Source: UBA9659 sp965208605 (lineage in GTDB: Bacteria > Pseudomonadota > Gammaproteobacteria > Pseudomonadales > Azotimanducaceae). From it: a stretch of DNA of 64,000 nt. Every line of letters begins with the position of its first letter. The stretch's first letter is position 1. Positions 45,395-54,829 of this stretch are shown here, in pieces. The notes under the pieces are model-generated. The model saw only the letters and a program-made list of their open reading frames with translations, made no database searches and was not told where the DNA came from. The stretch covers positions 1,674,001 through 1,738,000 of the forward strand of contig OZ242345.1 of NCBI GenBank assembly GCA_965208605.1. Reading direction: 5' to 3'. The translations under genes and the position numbers were made by a program.

Positions 45395-45949
45395 TTAGGT
45401 GATGCTGCGCCCAGCGACGATGTAACGCGCAAAAGCAAGCAGGTCAGGAAAGACCAAGGGCTGCTCAGGTCGCTGTTCCAGAGTCGCCTTACCCCTCCCG
45501 GTGAGTACCAGCACCGGTGTACAGCCCGCCGCCGCCGCCGCTTCCAGGTCGGTGCGCGAATCCCCCACCAGAGGCGAGAGTGGCAGCTCAATGCCATGCG
45601 CCTGTACCAACTGTTCCAGCATGCCGATGCGCGGCTTACGGCAAGCACACTGGTCGTCAGGGTGATGCGGGCAGAAGCGGATGTCCTTTATTTCGCCGCC
45701 CGCCGCGCGCACGGCTTGCCGCATCTTGGCGTGAATCTTCTCTAGAGCCGCCAGACTCAGTAGCCCCCGCCCAATCCCTGCCTGATTGGTCACCACATAG
45801 ACATCAAACCCCTGGTGCCCGAGAAGCGCAATGGCTTCCAAGGCGCCGGGCACGGGCTGCCACTCTTCTGGAGACTTGATGTACTCCGGGGAATCCTGAT
45901 TGATCACGCCGTCGCGATCGAGGATGACACAAGGGTTTTTGTTATTCAC
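45395..45949 (-). CDS. gmhB: D-glycero-beta-D-manno-heptose 1,7-bisphosphate 7-phosphatase
   Basis: HAD-family phosphatase of about 184 residues in the ADP-heptose route for lipopolysaccharide core. Catalytic D11 and D13 lie in ILDRDGVIN. The zinc loop is C93-x-H95...C101-x-C103, and the final acidic motif is G129-DSRTD-134. The reading frame runs upstream to 46069, but that part is coded by a dispersed repeat. GTG 45949 has AAGGAAGGGAA just before it and is chosen. It lies downstream of glyQS on the same strand, as in many gammaproteobacteria. Confidence 0.93.
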   Translation of the reverse strand: MNNKNPCVILDRDGVINQDSPEYIKSPEEWQPVPGALEAIALLGHQGFDVYVVTNQAGIGRGLLSLAALEKIHAKMRQAVRAAGGEIKDIRFCPHHPDDQCACRKPRIGMLEQLVQAHGIELPLSPLVGDSRTDLEAAAAAGCTPVLVLTGRGKATLEQRPEQPLVFPDLLAFARYIVAGRSIT

Positions 45950-45962
45950 TTCCCTTCCTTTT

Positions 45963-46040
45963 GTTGTTGATGTGTACATGTCAAAGGTGGTTGGTTTCGT
46001 TCCTCTGGATTCCCGAGCAAGCTCGAGAATGACGGCGGGG
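45963..46040. repeat. dispersed repeat copy between glyS and gmhB
   Basis: Contains TTGTTGATGTGTACATG, GGTGGTTGGTTTCGTTCCTC and CCTCTGGATTCCCGAGCAAG with GAGAATGACGGCGGG. It ends immediately before the glyS stop codon, leaving no unique sequence between. Confidence 0.8.
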
Positions 46041-48140
46041 TTACAAGAATGAGAAGTCAGCCACTTCAAGGAAGAGACTTCTCACCTCTTGGAGCAGCGC
46101 GAGGCGATTTCGAGTGACCGCCTCAAGCGCTGTCATGACGAGCACCTGCTCAAAAAATTGGTCTATATCCGGTTGCAGTGCCGCCAGGATGCGTAGCTGC
46201 TCGTCAACATCTGTGGTGGCTGCTAAGGCTTGGCGAGATTGCTTAACCTGCTGATGCAGGGCGACTTCCGCGGCTTCTTCCAGGATAGCCGCCTCCACCC
46301 CCGCCCGGTCGCCGGGCACTTCTTTAGCCCCTTCCCGAGACAGGATATTGGCGACTCGTTTGTTGGCGGCAATGATCTGTTGCGCGATAGGTTCCTGGCG
46401 AAAGTCGTGTAAGCGGGTGACCACCTGATGCATCTTGTACAGGTGACTGCTAGCCCGGGCACCCTGTTGAACCGCCGCAATGACATCGGCGGCAATGTTT
46501 TGCTCGCTGTACCAGCTGCCGAGACGTTGCATGATGTAGGCATGCACCGGTGCCAGCTCAAACTCCAAATGAAGCCCTCGGGAATAACCGGCCGCCGCGG
46601 CTTGCAGGCATGGCAGGAGTTCAAGGTCTAGCTGCTTTTCAATACAGATGCGGATAATGCCCCTGGCTTGACGTCTGAGGGCAAAGGGATCTCGGGAACC
46701 GGTCGGCGGCTGCTTGATACCAAAGAGGCCAACTAGAGTGTCTAGCTTGTCCGCCAGGGCTACCCAGGCGCCGAGGGGGGTTGCCGGCAGGTCGCCGCCC
46801 GCCCGGGTGGGCATATATTGTTCACTAATGGCTTGCGCCACCGCCTCGGGCTCGCCGTCCTTTCTGGCGTAGCACCCCCCCATGACCCCTTGCAGATCTG
46901 GGAATTCAGTCACCATGTCGCTGAGGAGATCAACCTTGCAGACTAGTCCCGCTCTATAGGCGGCATCGGGGGTGGCGGCATTGCCATCTCCCGCTTGGCT
47001 CAGCCAGCGCGCCAGGGCGGCAATTCTGTGTGCCTTGTCATAGTAGGTGCCGAGTTCTGATTGAAATAACACCTGCTTCAAACCCGCCAACTTGGAAGCA
47101 AGTGTTGCCTTGGTGTCCTGGGAGAAGAAGAAGGCCGCATCCGCCAGCCGGGGTCTGATGACCCGTTCATTGCCCGCAATAATGAGTGCCGTATTCGCCG
47201 GCTCAATATTCGCCACAGTAATAAACTCGGGTAACAGTGCTTCGCTTTTGGTGTCTTTCAAGTGGAAGTATCGCTGATGCTTTTTCATCGCCGAGATCAA
47301 CACTGCTTGGGGCAGCTGGAGAAACGCTTCATCAAATTTGCCCGCCAGCACCACGGGCCATTCCACCAGTGCCGCCACCTCACTCAAGAGTGGTTCATCA
47401 ATGACCACCTGGGTCCCAGGGCGGGCAATCTTTTCCAGCTGGGCGCGGATCCTAGCCTTCCGCTCACTCAGCTCAGGGATGACATAATGCTGATGGCAGG
47501 CGTTCACATAGTCCTTGGCGGAAGCCACCTGAAATGTTCCCGGAGACATGCCACGGTGTCCATGACTCAGCTTGCTGGCGGTCAACCCAAAGAGTTGCAC
47601 CGGAATAAGCGTCTTGCCGTGGAGGGCGAGCAGCCACTGGACCGGGCGCACAAATTCATCCCTATGCTTTCCCCAACGCATGCGGCGCTCAATAGGGAGC
47701 TTGGCGAGGGCGGCTTGCAAGAGAGATTCCAGTTGTGTGCTGAGCGCCTCCCCGGGCACTCTGGTGACATGGGTTACCCATTCACCGGCCTCGGTGCCCA
47801 GGGTTTTGAGGGTGGCAAGCTCAGTCACCCCGCAGGATTTGGCAAAGCCAAGCAATGCTTTGGTCGGCGTGCCGTCCTGCTCCCATGCCCGCTTGACCGA
47901 GGGACCCCGCCGCTGGGTTTCCCGGGCCTCAGCAGACTCGGGCACTTGCCTGAGCATGACCGCTAGGCGCCTCGGCGTAACGTAGTGAGTCGCCTCAGCG
48001 AAGTTAAAGCCGGCGGTCTTTAATTGGTCACCGAGATGCGTTGCCAGGGCAGTGCCTAGCCGTTCCAGCGAACTCGGCGGTAGTTCTTCGGTGCCGATTT
48101 CTACCAGTAGATCCCTCAGTAGACCCCTAGTGCTTGGCAT
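46041..48140 (-). CDS. glyS: glycine--tRNA ligase beta subunit
   Basis: Beta chain of the alpha2-beta2 bacterial glycyl-tRNA synthetase, 699 residues. It opens with LLRDLLVEIGTEELPPSSLE, includes YVTPRRLAVML and EFITVANIEP, and has a C-terminal anticodon-binding (DALR-like) domain. The frame stays open upstream to 48569 across glyQ, but ATG 48140 is the family start and overlaps the glyQ stop by 14 bases. Confidence 0.97.
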   Translation of the reverse strand: MPSTRGLLRDLLVEIGTEELPPSSLERLGTALATHLGDQLKTAGFNFAEATHYVTPRRLAVMLRQVPESAEARETQRRGPSVKRAWEQDGTPTKALLGFAKSCGVTELATLKTLGTEAGEWVTHVTRVPGEALSTQLESLLQAALAKLPIERRMRWGKHRDEFVRPVQWLLALHGKTLIPVQLFGLTASKLSHGHRGMSPGTFQVASAKDYVNACHQHYVIPELSERKARIRAQLEKIARPGTQVVIDEPLLSEVAALVEWPVVLAGKFDEAFLQLPQAVLISAMKKHQRYFHLKDTKSEALLPEFITVANIEPANTALIIAGNERVIRPRLADAAFFFSQDTKATLASKLAGLKQVLFQSELGTYYDKAHRIAALARWLSQAGDGNAATPDAAYRAGLVCKVDLLSDMVTEFPDLQGVMGGCYARKDGEPEAVAQAISEQYMPTRAGGDLPATPLGAWVALADKLDTLVGLFGIKQPPTGSRDPFALRRQARGIIRICIEKQLDLELLPCLQAAAAGYSRGLHLEFELAPVHAYIMQRLGSWYSEQNIAADVIAAVQQGARASSHLYKMHQVVTRLHDFRQEPIAQQIIAANKRVANILSREGAKEVPGDRAGVEAAILEEAAEVALHQQVKQSRQALAATTDVDEQLRILAALQPDIDQFFEQVLVMTALEAVTRNRLALLQEVRSLFLEVADFSFL

Positions 48141-49098
48141 CTGTGCCCTCGCTATCAACAAAGGCCATGACCTCCGGCTCAGCCAGGGGGAAGCCCTGCT
48201 CACGTCGAGTAGCCAGATAGCCCTGGGCAACGCCACTGGCGAGTTTGCGTACTCGCAGGATATAACCCTGACGTTCCGTAACCGATATGGCATGCCGCGA
48301 ATCAAGCAGATTAAAAGTATGCGAGGCTTTGAGTACATACTCGTAGGCGGGCAGGGACAGCTGGGCTTCAAGTAGCCGCTGTACCTCCTTTTCATAAAAA
48401 TCAAATTGCTGGAACAAAGCCTCCACATCGGCAAGTTCAAAATTAAATACCGACATTTCACTTTCATACTGATGAAAGATATGGGCATAGGTAATGGGGG
48501 GGAGATTGTTTTTAGCCGGTGCCCAGATGAGTTCCTTGAAGTCTTCAACATCCTGCAAGTAGAGGGCAAGCCGCTCCAGCCCGTAGGTGAGCTCCCCCAT
48601 GACCGGATAGCACTCTAGACCGCCGACCTGCTGAAAATAAGTAAACTGGCTGATCTCCATACCATCCAGCCAGACCTCCCAACCCAGCCCCCAGGCCCCC
48701 AGGGTCGGTGCTTCCCAGTTGTCTTCAACGAAGCGAATATCATGCTGCCGAGCGTCTAGCCCCAGATAAGCCAATGACTCCAGATAGAGGTCTTGGAAGT
48801 TATCGGGCGAAGGCTTCATCACCACCTGAAATTGATAGTAGTACTGATACCGATTGGGGTTCTCTCCGTAACGCCCATCCCCGGGTCGTCGGCAAGGCTG
48901 CACGTAGGCAGCATGCCAAGTCTCTGGACCCACCGCCCTCAGGAAGGTTGCCGGATGGAAGGTGCCCGCACCGACTTCCATATCATAAGGTTGCATCAAG
49001 ACACAGCCCTGGTCCGCCCAGAAGGTCTGCATGGAGAGAATCAAATCTTGAAAGCTGGATGGCTTCTTAGGCAGCTTTTTGTTAAATATTTGGAGCAT
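48127..49098 (-). CDS. glyQ: glycine--tRNA ligase alpha subunit
   Basis: Catalytic alpha chain, 323 residues. Conserved blocks LILSMQTFWADQGCVLMQPY, QPCRRPGDGRYGENPNR, YYQFQVVMKPSP and NWEAPTLGAWGLGWEVWLDG are present. It overlaps glyS by 14 bases. It follows the carboxylase gene after 63 bases of CTG/TTG-rich low-complexity sequence. Confidence 0.97.
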   Translation of the reverse strand: MLQIFNKKLPKKPSSFQDLILSMQTFWADQGCVLMQPYDMEVGAGTFHPATFLRAVGPETWHAAYVQPCRRPGDGRYGENPNRYQYYYQFQVVMKPSPDNFQDLYLESLAYLGLDARQHDIRFVEDNWEAPTLGAWGLGWEVWLDGMEISQFTYFQQVGGLECYPVMGELTYGLERLALYLQDVEDFKELIWAPAKNNLPPITYAHIFHQYESEMSVFNFELADVEALFQQFDFYEKEVQRLLEAQLSLPAYEYVLKASHTFNLLDSRHAISVTERQGYILRVRKLASGVAQGYLATRREQGFPLAEPEVMAFVDSEGTDAKH

Positions 49099-49161
49099 GC
49101 AAATACTACTCTGTTGCTGTTATTCTGCTGCTGTTATTTTGCCGCGCTTACTGTGCTACTG

Positions 49162-52100
49162 CTATTCCGCTGAGGGCGCTCTGGGCATGGGTTTAATCAC
49201 AAACAGCAGATCACCTTCATTCACCTGTTGCTCGGAGCTCAGATTGATCCGGGTAATCGCATACTGCTTTGCGGATGAATAGACCTCGCCCGACTCGTTG
49301 GAAAAGCTGTTCAAGTTGACCGGGGTGAACATCTTCATGGCTTCCAACTGACACAAAAAATCTTCCGTAGTGATGACATCACCGACATTGACATATTCTG
49401 GCTCCGAGGGGGAAGGCGCGCGATAAAAGACACCCGTTGACGGGGACAGGACTTTTAGTTCCTCGCTACCTTCAATCTTCAGCATGGCCAGGTTGATGCC
49501 TTTGCCTTCCGACCCTGAGGCCTCTTCTATTTCTCGAATCAGTGCCTCGGTATCAATCCGCTCAAGAAACTCCGGCAAATAGGCAGTGGAATATTGTCCC
49601 TTCTGGAAGACCTTATCCTTGAGGATTTTCTTGAGCAGCGTCAGGTTGGTGCAGATGCCGTGAATGTAGGTCTGCTCCAGATAGTGTGCCATCTTTGATA
49701 GGGCGTCTTTACGATCCTTGCCATGACACACGACCTGAGCAATCAGGCTGTCGTAGAAGGGGGAAATCACCTTGCCTTTGCCAGCCATGGAGATGAGCTG
49801 AATGTGTTCTGCTTCGGGGAAGTGACAGTCGCTGATCTCCCCCGGTGCCGGTATAAATGAGATCTTGCCCTCGGTGTCCAGGACGACCTTTTCCGCATTG
49901 ATGCGCACTTCCAGCCCGTAACCCTGGGGTTGATAAGTCATCTCCGCGATGCTCTCGCCTGCCGCAATTTGGAATTGTTTCGCGACTATATCAACGCCGG
50001 TTACCACTTCCGTGACCGGATGTTCCACCTGCAACCGAGTGTTCATTTCCATAAAGTAGATCGCATCCGATGGAATATCGTAGATAAACTCAACGGTGCC
50101 AGCACCGGTATAGTCGACGGCATCGGCAATTTTCCCGGCATAGTCCAGGACCGCCGTCTTCCATTTTTTCGGCAGCATGCTGGAGTCCGACTCCTCCATG
50201 AGTTTTTGATTGTTACGTTGGACACTGCAATCTCTGATGCCAATGACTCGGCAATTACCCTGGGTGTCCCGCAGCAGTTGCGCTTCAATATGGCGCAGAT
50301 TGGTAACAAACTTTTCAATGTAAATATCGCCGTTACCAAATGCGTTTCTGGCTTCCGTCATGACCTGATGGAAGAGTCGATGCAGCTGCTCTGGCTTCTC
50401 GACAATTTGAATACCCTTACCGCCACCGCCATGCACTGCTTTGAGTAGCACCGGATAACCAATCTGCGCGGCGATTTCCCCGGCCCGCTCGGCCGTATCA
50501 ACAATACCGTGGCTGCCCGGGACGACCGGCACCTCAATGGCCATGCTGGTGTTGATCGCGTTTGATTTGTTGCCCATGGTTTCCATGCTGGCAACACGGG
50601 GGCCGATGAAGTTAATACCATGGCGCCGGACCAGATTGGCAAAGTTCGGATCCTCGGACAGGAAGCCAATCCCCGGGTGCAAGGAATCTACCTTCTCGGC
50701 CTCAGCAATACTGATGACGCTGAGTGCATTGAGATAACTTTCATCCGAGGTGTTGCCGCCAATGCAGACCAGACTATGCCCCGACCCATTGCGCACCAGG
50801 TCGGCGGGCACCGAATCCATATCCGGGTCTGATTGAATCAACACCACCTTGTAACCCAGGGCCATGGCTCTTGATACCAGTTTGATGGCAGTGCAGCCCC
50901 GGGCATGGATGAGGGTCTTTTTGATGGGTCTGATCAGGTCTTCTTCACTCGGCGGGTTGATGTCCACCAGCGGGCTCTCGGCAATCAGGCGGCCGGACAT
51001 GACGCGGTCAACCACCTGCTCCACCGTCTCGGTGGGTAGCGGAATGGCGGCGTCAATTTTTCGCAGGTCGGCATCCAAATGGGTGGAGAAGGGATGCTTC
51101 ACCAAGCCCTGCATGGCGCCCTCGGTGAGCGACAAGTAGTTACTGAGCAGGCAGGTGAAGGGCAAGTTCCTTTCCACCACCGCCTGGCCTGCAAAAGGCA
51201 TGCTGGCACCCGCGAAGTAATAACTCTGCACCAGGGGATGAGTGACGAAACTGGCTTGGGCACCGCCGGTGCAGTGTCCAAAGCCAAACATGATGATGGG
51301 CAAATCATTGTCCCGAACAAATCTGGTGATCCGATCATTGATCACCGCCATAGTGAAGAGAGCCGCCGCGCCCTCTTTGGTTTGCATGCCACCCGACGAT
51401 ATAAAGCAGATGATCGGCAACCGCTGGACGGCACACTCCACCAGCAGATGGCAGAACCGTGCACAGTCCGAGTTATCAATACTCCCTGCTTGAAAGGCCA
51501 CATTAGACATGACTAGCCCGACGCGATAGATATCGCTTTCAGTCTGGAAGTCGCCGATACCGGTAATCAAGCCATAGGGGCGGATATTATTGTTCATCGC
51601 CGCTTCTATTGAGGTTCTGAAGGTCGGGAAGGCAGTCGGATTAGCCGACATCAAGGTGCCGTTGAGTTCTTCAAAATTGTCAACATATCGTGCCAGCAGA
51701 GTGTTGAAGGTCGTGCGTCCAGAGCGGTTTTCTTTGTGTAGCAGTTCCTGAAACTGCAAATCTCTATAAGCAATACTCAGGCGATTCCAGAAGTCCTTTC
51801 TTCTGCCGATGCGCACCGGCTCAATCCGCCCCTCATATTTTTTGCCGGTCCGCTGGGCGGCATAGTATTGCGGCAAAATCTTTTCAAAAAAGAAACTGAC
51901 AACCACGAAGAGCGTATCTGACTTATCCTTGTGAACAATCCGAATCCACTCTTCAACAGATTTTAGAAAACTCGCACACTGGTCATGGTCGGCAAGCGCC
52001 TCCATCCAGCCGGCAAAATCTTGCATCACCATCGCTTCGGTCCGCCCCGCAAAGACCGGTAGCGTCAACACCGTGGTGATGGACTTTTTCAAGAGTTGAG

Positions 52101-54078
52101 CAATAAAGGTGTCCGGCAGGGTGCGGTTTTCATCGGCCTGCTTAGCAACCGACACCAGGTCGCCGATCATCTTCTCGTAGAGATGATTAAATAAAATCAG
52201 ATGCCGGCATGTATTCGTGAACTCTTCGGTAATGTCGGGATTGAGGAGTAGATCAAGGATGTTCAGGTCTTGGGAATCCCTGGTGGGGGGTAGGTCGCTC
52301 TTCCGTTTCAAAAAGGACCAGAGGGTGTCTTCAAGCAATTTGCGGTTCAGGGGCAGGCTAGTGGAGGCACTTTCGGCCTGGTCAGTAATGAGGTCCCGAC
52401 TGCTCATTGACAGTTCATGCGCTTTGAGGCGTTGCTTGTTGTACAGGGGAGCACCTTCTAAGATGAGATTCAGTTCTGACACCAACTGAGTGCCGAGAAA
52501 GGCCGAGCTCTTTTCTTCAATCCAGGCATGATCAAAGAGCTTCCTGCCTTCAAAACTAAATCGCTGTTTCAAATCAACCCGGAACGCATCATCGGCATCG
52601 GAGAGTGCTCTGAGCAGCCCCTTCACCTCACTGATGTCGTCAATATTCAGTAGAAAGGCGTTGGTTTCCCAGTGTTCCAGATGTTGGATTAAGGCGGCGA
52701 GGTTGTCGGCGGCGCTGGCTTTCCAGCGGTTATAAAGATGCAGACCGGTCACCAGGCAAAGGTCTTGGCAGGCCATCTCAAAATTGCTGAGCGGCTCGCC
52801 GAAGAGCAGCAGTGCCAGGCGCCCTCGCTCGGTATCCAGGGCGGACTTTTTATCCTGATAGCTCTCCCAGGCACGGTTCAAGGTTTCTTCATAGACAATT
52901 TTATCGGGGTCTTGCAGCCAGTCGAGAAAAGCCACCCGCTGCTCCCGACGGAGCCGCTGAGAGAGCTCGCCGGGCGGGGTTTCCACATCCGCCAAGCGAC
53001 CATAGAGGGTGGTGGTGGTGGTCTTGATGCGCCTCCTCAAATTCAGATACCGCAGGTGCCGATAACCCACGCCAAACACATTGGGATACTCGGTTGGCGA
53101 AGCACGGAGTTTTAAAGTTGAACTCGCATGTATCGCCGTCATGGATTCGCTGGGATTCAGATACCGGTTGATGTTGCGTTGATAGTGGTCAAAGACCTCA
53201 GGGTGCTCGGCAACAAAATCCCGGCTACTTTCCTCAATGGAATCAATGCTGGACATGATGACATTACGCAAATTGTGAATCTTGTGAGCCTCGCCCGGGT
53301 CATAGTCCACTATGCCGTCAATGTTGCCCTGCCGGTAAAGCTCATAGGATGAGACGCCGACGAACTTCGCACACTCTTGCCATGACAGGTTGTACCGCTT
53401 GACCAGATTGGCAAGACTCTTGGGGTGGATGGTGTTGAAGACCCCAGTGCGCAAGGACAGCAACAGATTGCCCGCGGCAAGCGGAATGGCACCACCAGAA
53501 TATCCTTGCCCGATAATGATGCCCAGGGTGGGTACATCCACATTGCACATCTCGGCAATCAGCCGGGAGATGGAGTGGGCTTGATTGTTGGCATTGGCTT
53601 CTTCATAGGGGTCGGCGCCGGGCGTGTCCATAAAGGTCACTATGGGGATGGAGCGAATGGCATACTCGCTGGCTACCCGTGCCGCCCCATTGTGATGCAC
53701 TGGACCCCAGACCCCCGTGGCCTGGGCGCGGTCCTGGGTGATGAAACCAATGCGCCGGGGCTTGCCAGCAAAGTCAAATTCCAGCTCCGCGGCATAGAAG
53801 GGACCCTCCGAAATTTCATTAAACACCGGTAACCCCAGTGCTTGGATAATCTGCCTTGAGCCGGGGCGGGTTGATTCCTCCGTCGGCGCTACTGTAGCGG
53901 CTATGTAGGCATCCACTTCCATGTTGCGGAGCTGTTCCAGTTCTATTTCAATCTGCCGCTCGGTCAGGAGCCCATCAATGACTGCCGCCGGTTCCTTCCG
54001 CGGGAAGAGGGAAAAGTCACTGGCAAGACTTTCCGCGTTCAAATAGAGCTGGTCAACAGAGGTAGTTTTTTGGGTCAT
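49162..54078 (-). CDS. single-chain acetyl-CoA carboxylase (CT alpha-CT beta-biotin carboxylase-BCCP fusion)
   Basis: One 1638-residue chain containing every part of acetyl-CoA (or a related acyl-CoA) carboxylase. The AccA-like carboxyltransferase half is at about 60-300 (VTFMDTPGADPY, GQGYSGGAIP). A long helical linker region follows. The AccD-like half is at about 830-1020 (CFISSGGMQTKEGAA, GFGHCTGGAQASF), with no Cys4 zinc finger visible. Biotin carboxylase is at about 1055-1500 (HGGGGKGIQIV near 1217, EMNTRLQVEHPVTEV near 1346). A C-terminal biotin carrier domain has EAMKM with K1582. This order differs from the eukaryotic BC-BCCP-CT order. No separate acc genes are in the window. It probably supplies malonyl-CoA; the acyl substrate is inferred. 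Confidence 0.88.
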   Translation of the reverse strand: MTQKTTSVDQLYLNAESLASDFSLFPRKEPAAVIDGLLTERQIEIELEQLRNMEVDAYIAATVAPTEESTRPGSRQIIQALGLPVFNEISEGPFYAAELEFDFAGKPRRIGFITQDRAQATGVWGPVHHNGAARVASEYAIRSIPIVTFMDTPGADPYEEANANNQAHSISRLIAEMCNVDVPTLGIIIGQGYSGGAIPLAAGNLLLSLRTGVFNTIHPKSLANLVKRYNLSWQECAKFVGVSSYELYRQGNIDGIVDYDPGEAHKIHNLRNVIMSSIDSIEESSRDFVAEHPEVFDHYQRNINRYLNPSESMTAIHASSTLKLRASPTEYPNVFGVGYRHLRYLNLRRRIKTTTTTLYGRLADVETPPGELSQRLRREQRVAFLDWLQDPDKIVYEETLNRAWESYQDKKSALDTERGRLALLLFGEPLSNFEMACQDLCLVTGLHLYNRWKASAADNLAALIQHLEHWETNAFLLNIDDISEVKGLLRALSDADDAFRVDLKQRFSFEGRKLFDHAWIEEKSSAFLGTQLVSELNLILEGAPLYNKQRLKAHELSMSSRDLITDQAESASTSLPLNRKLLEDTLWSFLKRKSDLPPTRDSQDLNILDLLLNPDITEEFTNTCRHLILFNHLYEKMIGDLVSVAKQADENRTLPDTFIAQLLKKSITTVLTLPVFAGRTEAMVMQDFAGWMEALADHDQCASFLKSVEEWIRIVHKDKSDTLFVVVSFFFEKILPQYYAAQRTGKKYEGRIEPVRIGRRKDFWNRLSIAYRDLQFQELLHKENRSGRTTFNTLLARYVDNFEELNGTLMSANPTAFPTFRTSIEAAMNNNIRPYGLITGIGDFQTESDIYRVGLVMSNVAFQAGSIDNSDCARFCHLLVECAVQRLPIICFISSGGMQTKEGAAALFTMAVINDRITRFVRDNDLPIIMFGFGHCTGGAQASFVTHPLVQSYYFAGASMPFAGQAVVERNLPFTCLLSNYLSLTEGAMQGLVKHPFSTHLDADLRKIDAAIPLPTETVEQVVDRVMSGRLIAESPLVDINPPSEEDLIRPIKKTLIHARGCTAIKLVSRAMALGYKVVLIQSDPDMDSVPADLVRNGSGHSLVCIGGNTSDESYLNALSVISIAEAEKVDSLHPGIGFLSEDPNFANLVRRHGINFIGPRVASMETMGNKSNAINTSMAIEVPVVPGSHGIVDTAERAGEIAAQIGYPVLLKAVHGGGGKGIQIVEKPEQLHRLFHQVMTEARNAFGNGDIYIEKFVTNLRHIEAQLLRDTQGNCRVIGIRDCSVQRNNQKLMEESDSSMLPKKWKTAVLDYAGKIADAVDYTGAGTVEFIYDIPSDAIYFMEMNTRLQVEHPVTEVVTGVDIVAKQFQIAAGESIAEMTYQPQGYGLEVRINAEKVVLDTEGKISFIPAPGEISDCHFPEAEHIQLISMAGKGKVISPFYDSLIAQVVCHGKDRKDALSKMAHYLEQTYIHGICTNLTLLKKILKDKVFQKGQYSTAYLPEFLERIDTEALIREIEEASGSEGKGINLAMLKIEGSEELKVLSPSTGVFYRAPSPSEPEYVNVGDVITTEDFLCQLEAMKMFTPVNLNSFSNESGEVYSSAKQYAITRINLSSEQQVNEGDLLFVIKPMPRAPSAE

Positions 54079-54132
54079 GGTTGTTGCTATCAGTTGTTGT
54101 TATCAATAGGTGCAGGCTTGCTGCACGACACC

Positions 54133-54666
54133 TTATGAGTAGAGGTATCGCATCAGAGACTCGGCAACACAGACCGGCTTGTCGCTACCATCCACCTCCA
54201 CGGTGACCAGACGCTTCACCTGGATGGTGTTTGCGCCTTTAAGTTCTGCGGAAACCAAGGTGTGCCGCGCGCGCAGCTTCGAATCCACTGGCACCGGTGC
54301 CGGGAAGCGCACCTTGTCCAGACCATAATTAATCGCCATATACACCCCCTCCAGTGCTTCGGGTTTAAGGGGTGCAATGCTACTGCCGAGATGCACTATC
54401 AAAGACAGGGTCAGAAAACCATGCGCGATGGTCACCTTGTAGGGAGATAGGCGCGCCGCCTTCTCCGGGTCAATGTGAATAAACTGATGGTCAAGGGTGG
54501 CATCAGCAAACAGATTGATCCGCGCCTGATCTACCGCCATCCAGGTGCCAACGCCCTCTTCCTGCCCCAGGACGGATTGGAAAATGCCCAAAGCGGCACT
54601 TGCTTTTTCCGATACGTTATTGGATACCTTGTCTGGACCTTTTTCTGACATGATTTCTTTTGACAT
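54133..54666 (-). CDS. MaoC-like (R)-specific enoyl-CoA hydratase family protein
   Basis: Protein of 177 residues, hot-dog fold. The catalytic region is FADATLDHQFIHIDPEKA (Asp/His pair) with IAHGFLTLSL downstream, as in NodN/MaoC-type hydratases that add water to trans-2-enoyl-CoA. The first about 30 residues are a charged, Ser/Lys-rich extension. AGGAGA lies 6 bases before ATG. It stands directly upstream of the carboxylase gene on the same strand (54-base gap), which suggests a shared role in acyl-CoA metabolism. Confidence 0.85.
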   Translation of the reverse strand: MSKEIMSEKGPDKVSNNVSEKASAALGIFQSVLGQEEGVGTWMAVDQARINLFADATLDHQFIHIDPEKAARLSPYKVTIAHGFLTLSLIVHLGSSIAPLKPEALEGVYMAINYGLDKVRFPAPVPVDSKLRARHTLVSAELKGANTIQVKRLVTVEVDGSDKPVCVAESLMRYLYS

Positions 54667-54829
54667 GACTTGTCTCCTGAGTAATGGGTACCCTTGCGCT
54701 TAATGCTACACAAAAGCGACTACAAAAAAGGCAGAATACCACAGGCTGGCACTCTGTTGCTTCAAGCTGTTTCTTCAAGGTAAAAGCCACTAGCATGCAG
54801 ACATCTAGCAGTAACCAGGTTATTTCTCC

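Noticed and set aside
46041..48569. glyS starting far upstream at 48569
   Set aside because: The extra 143 codons are the antiphase of glyQ; ATG 48140 gives the conserved GlyS start.
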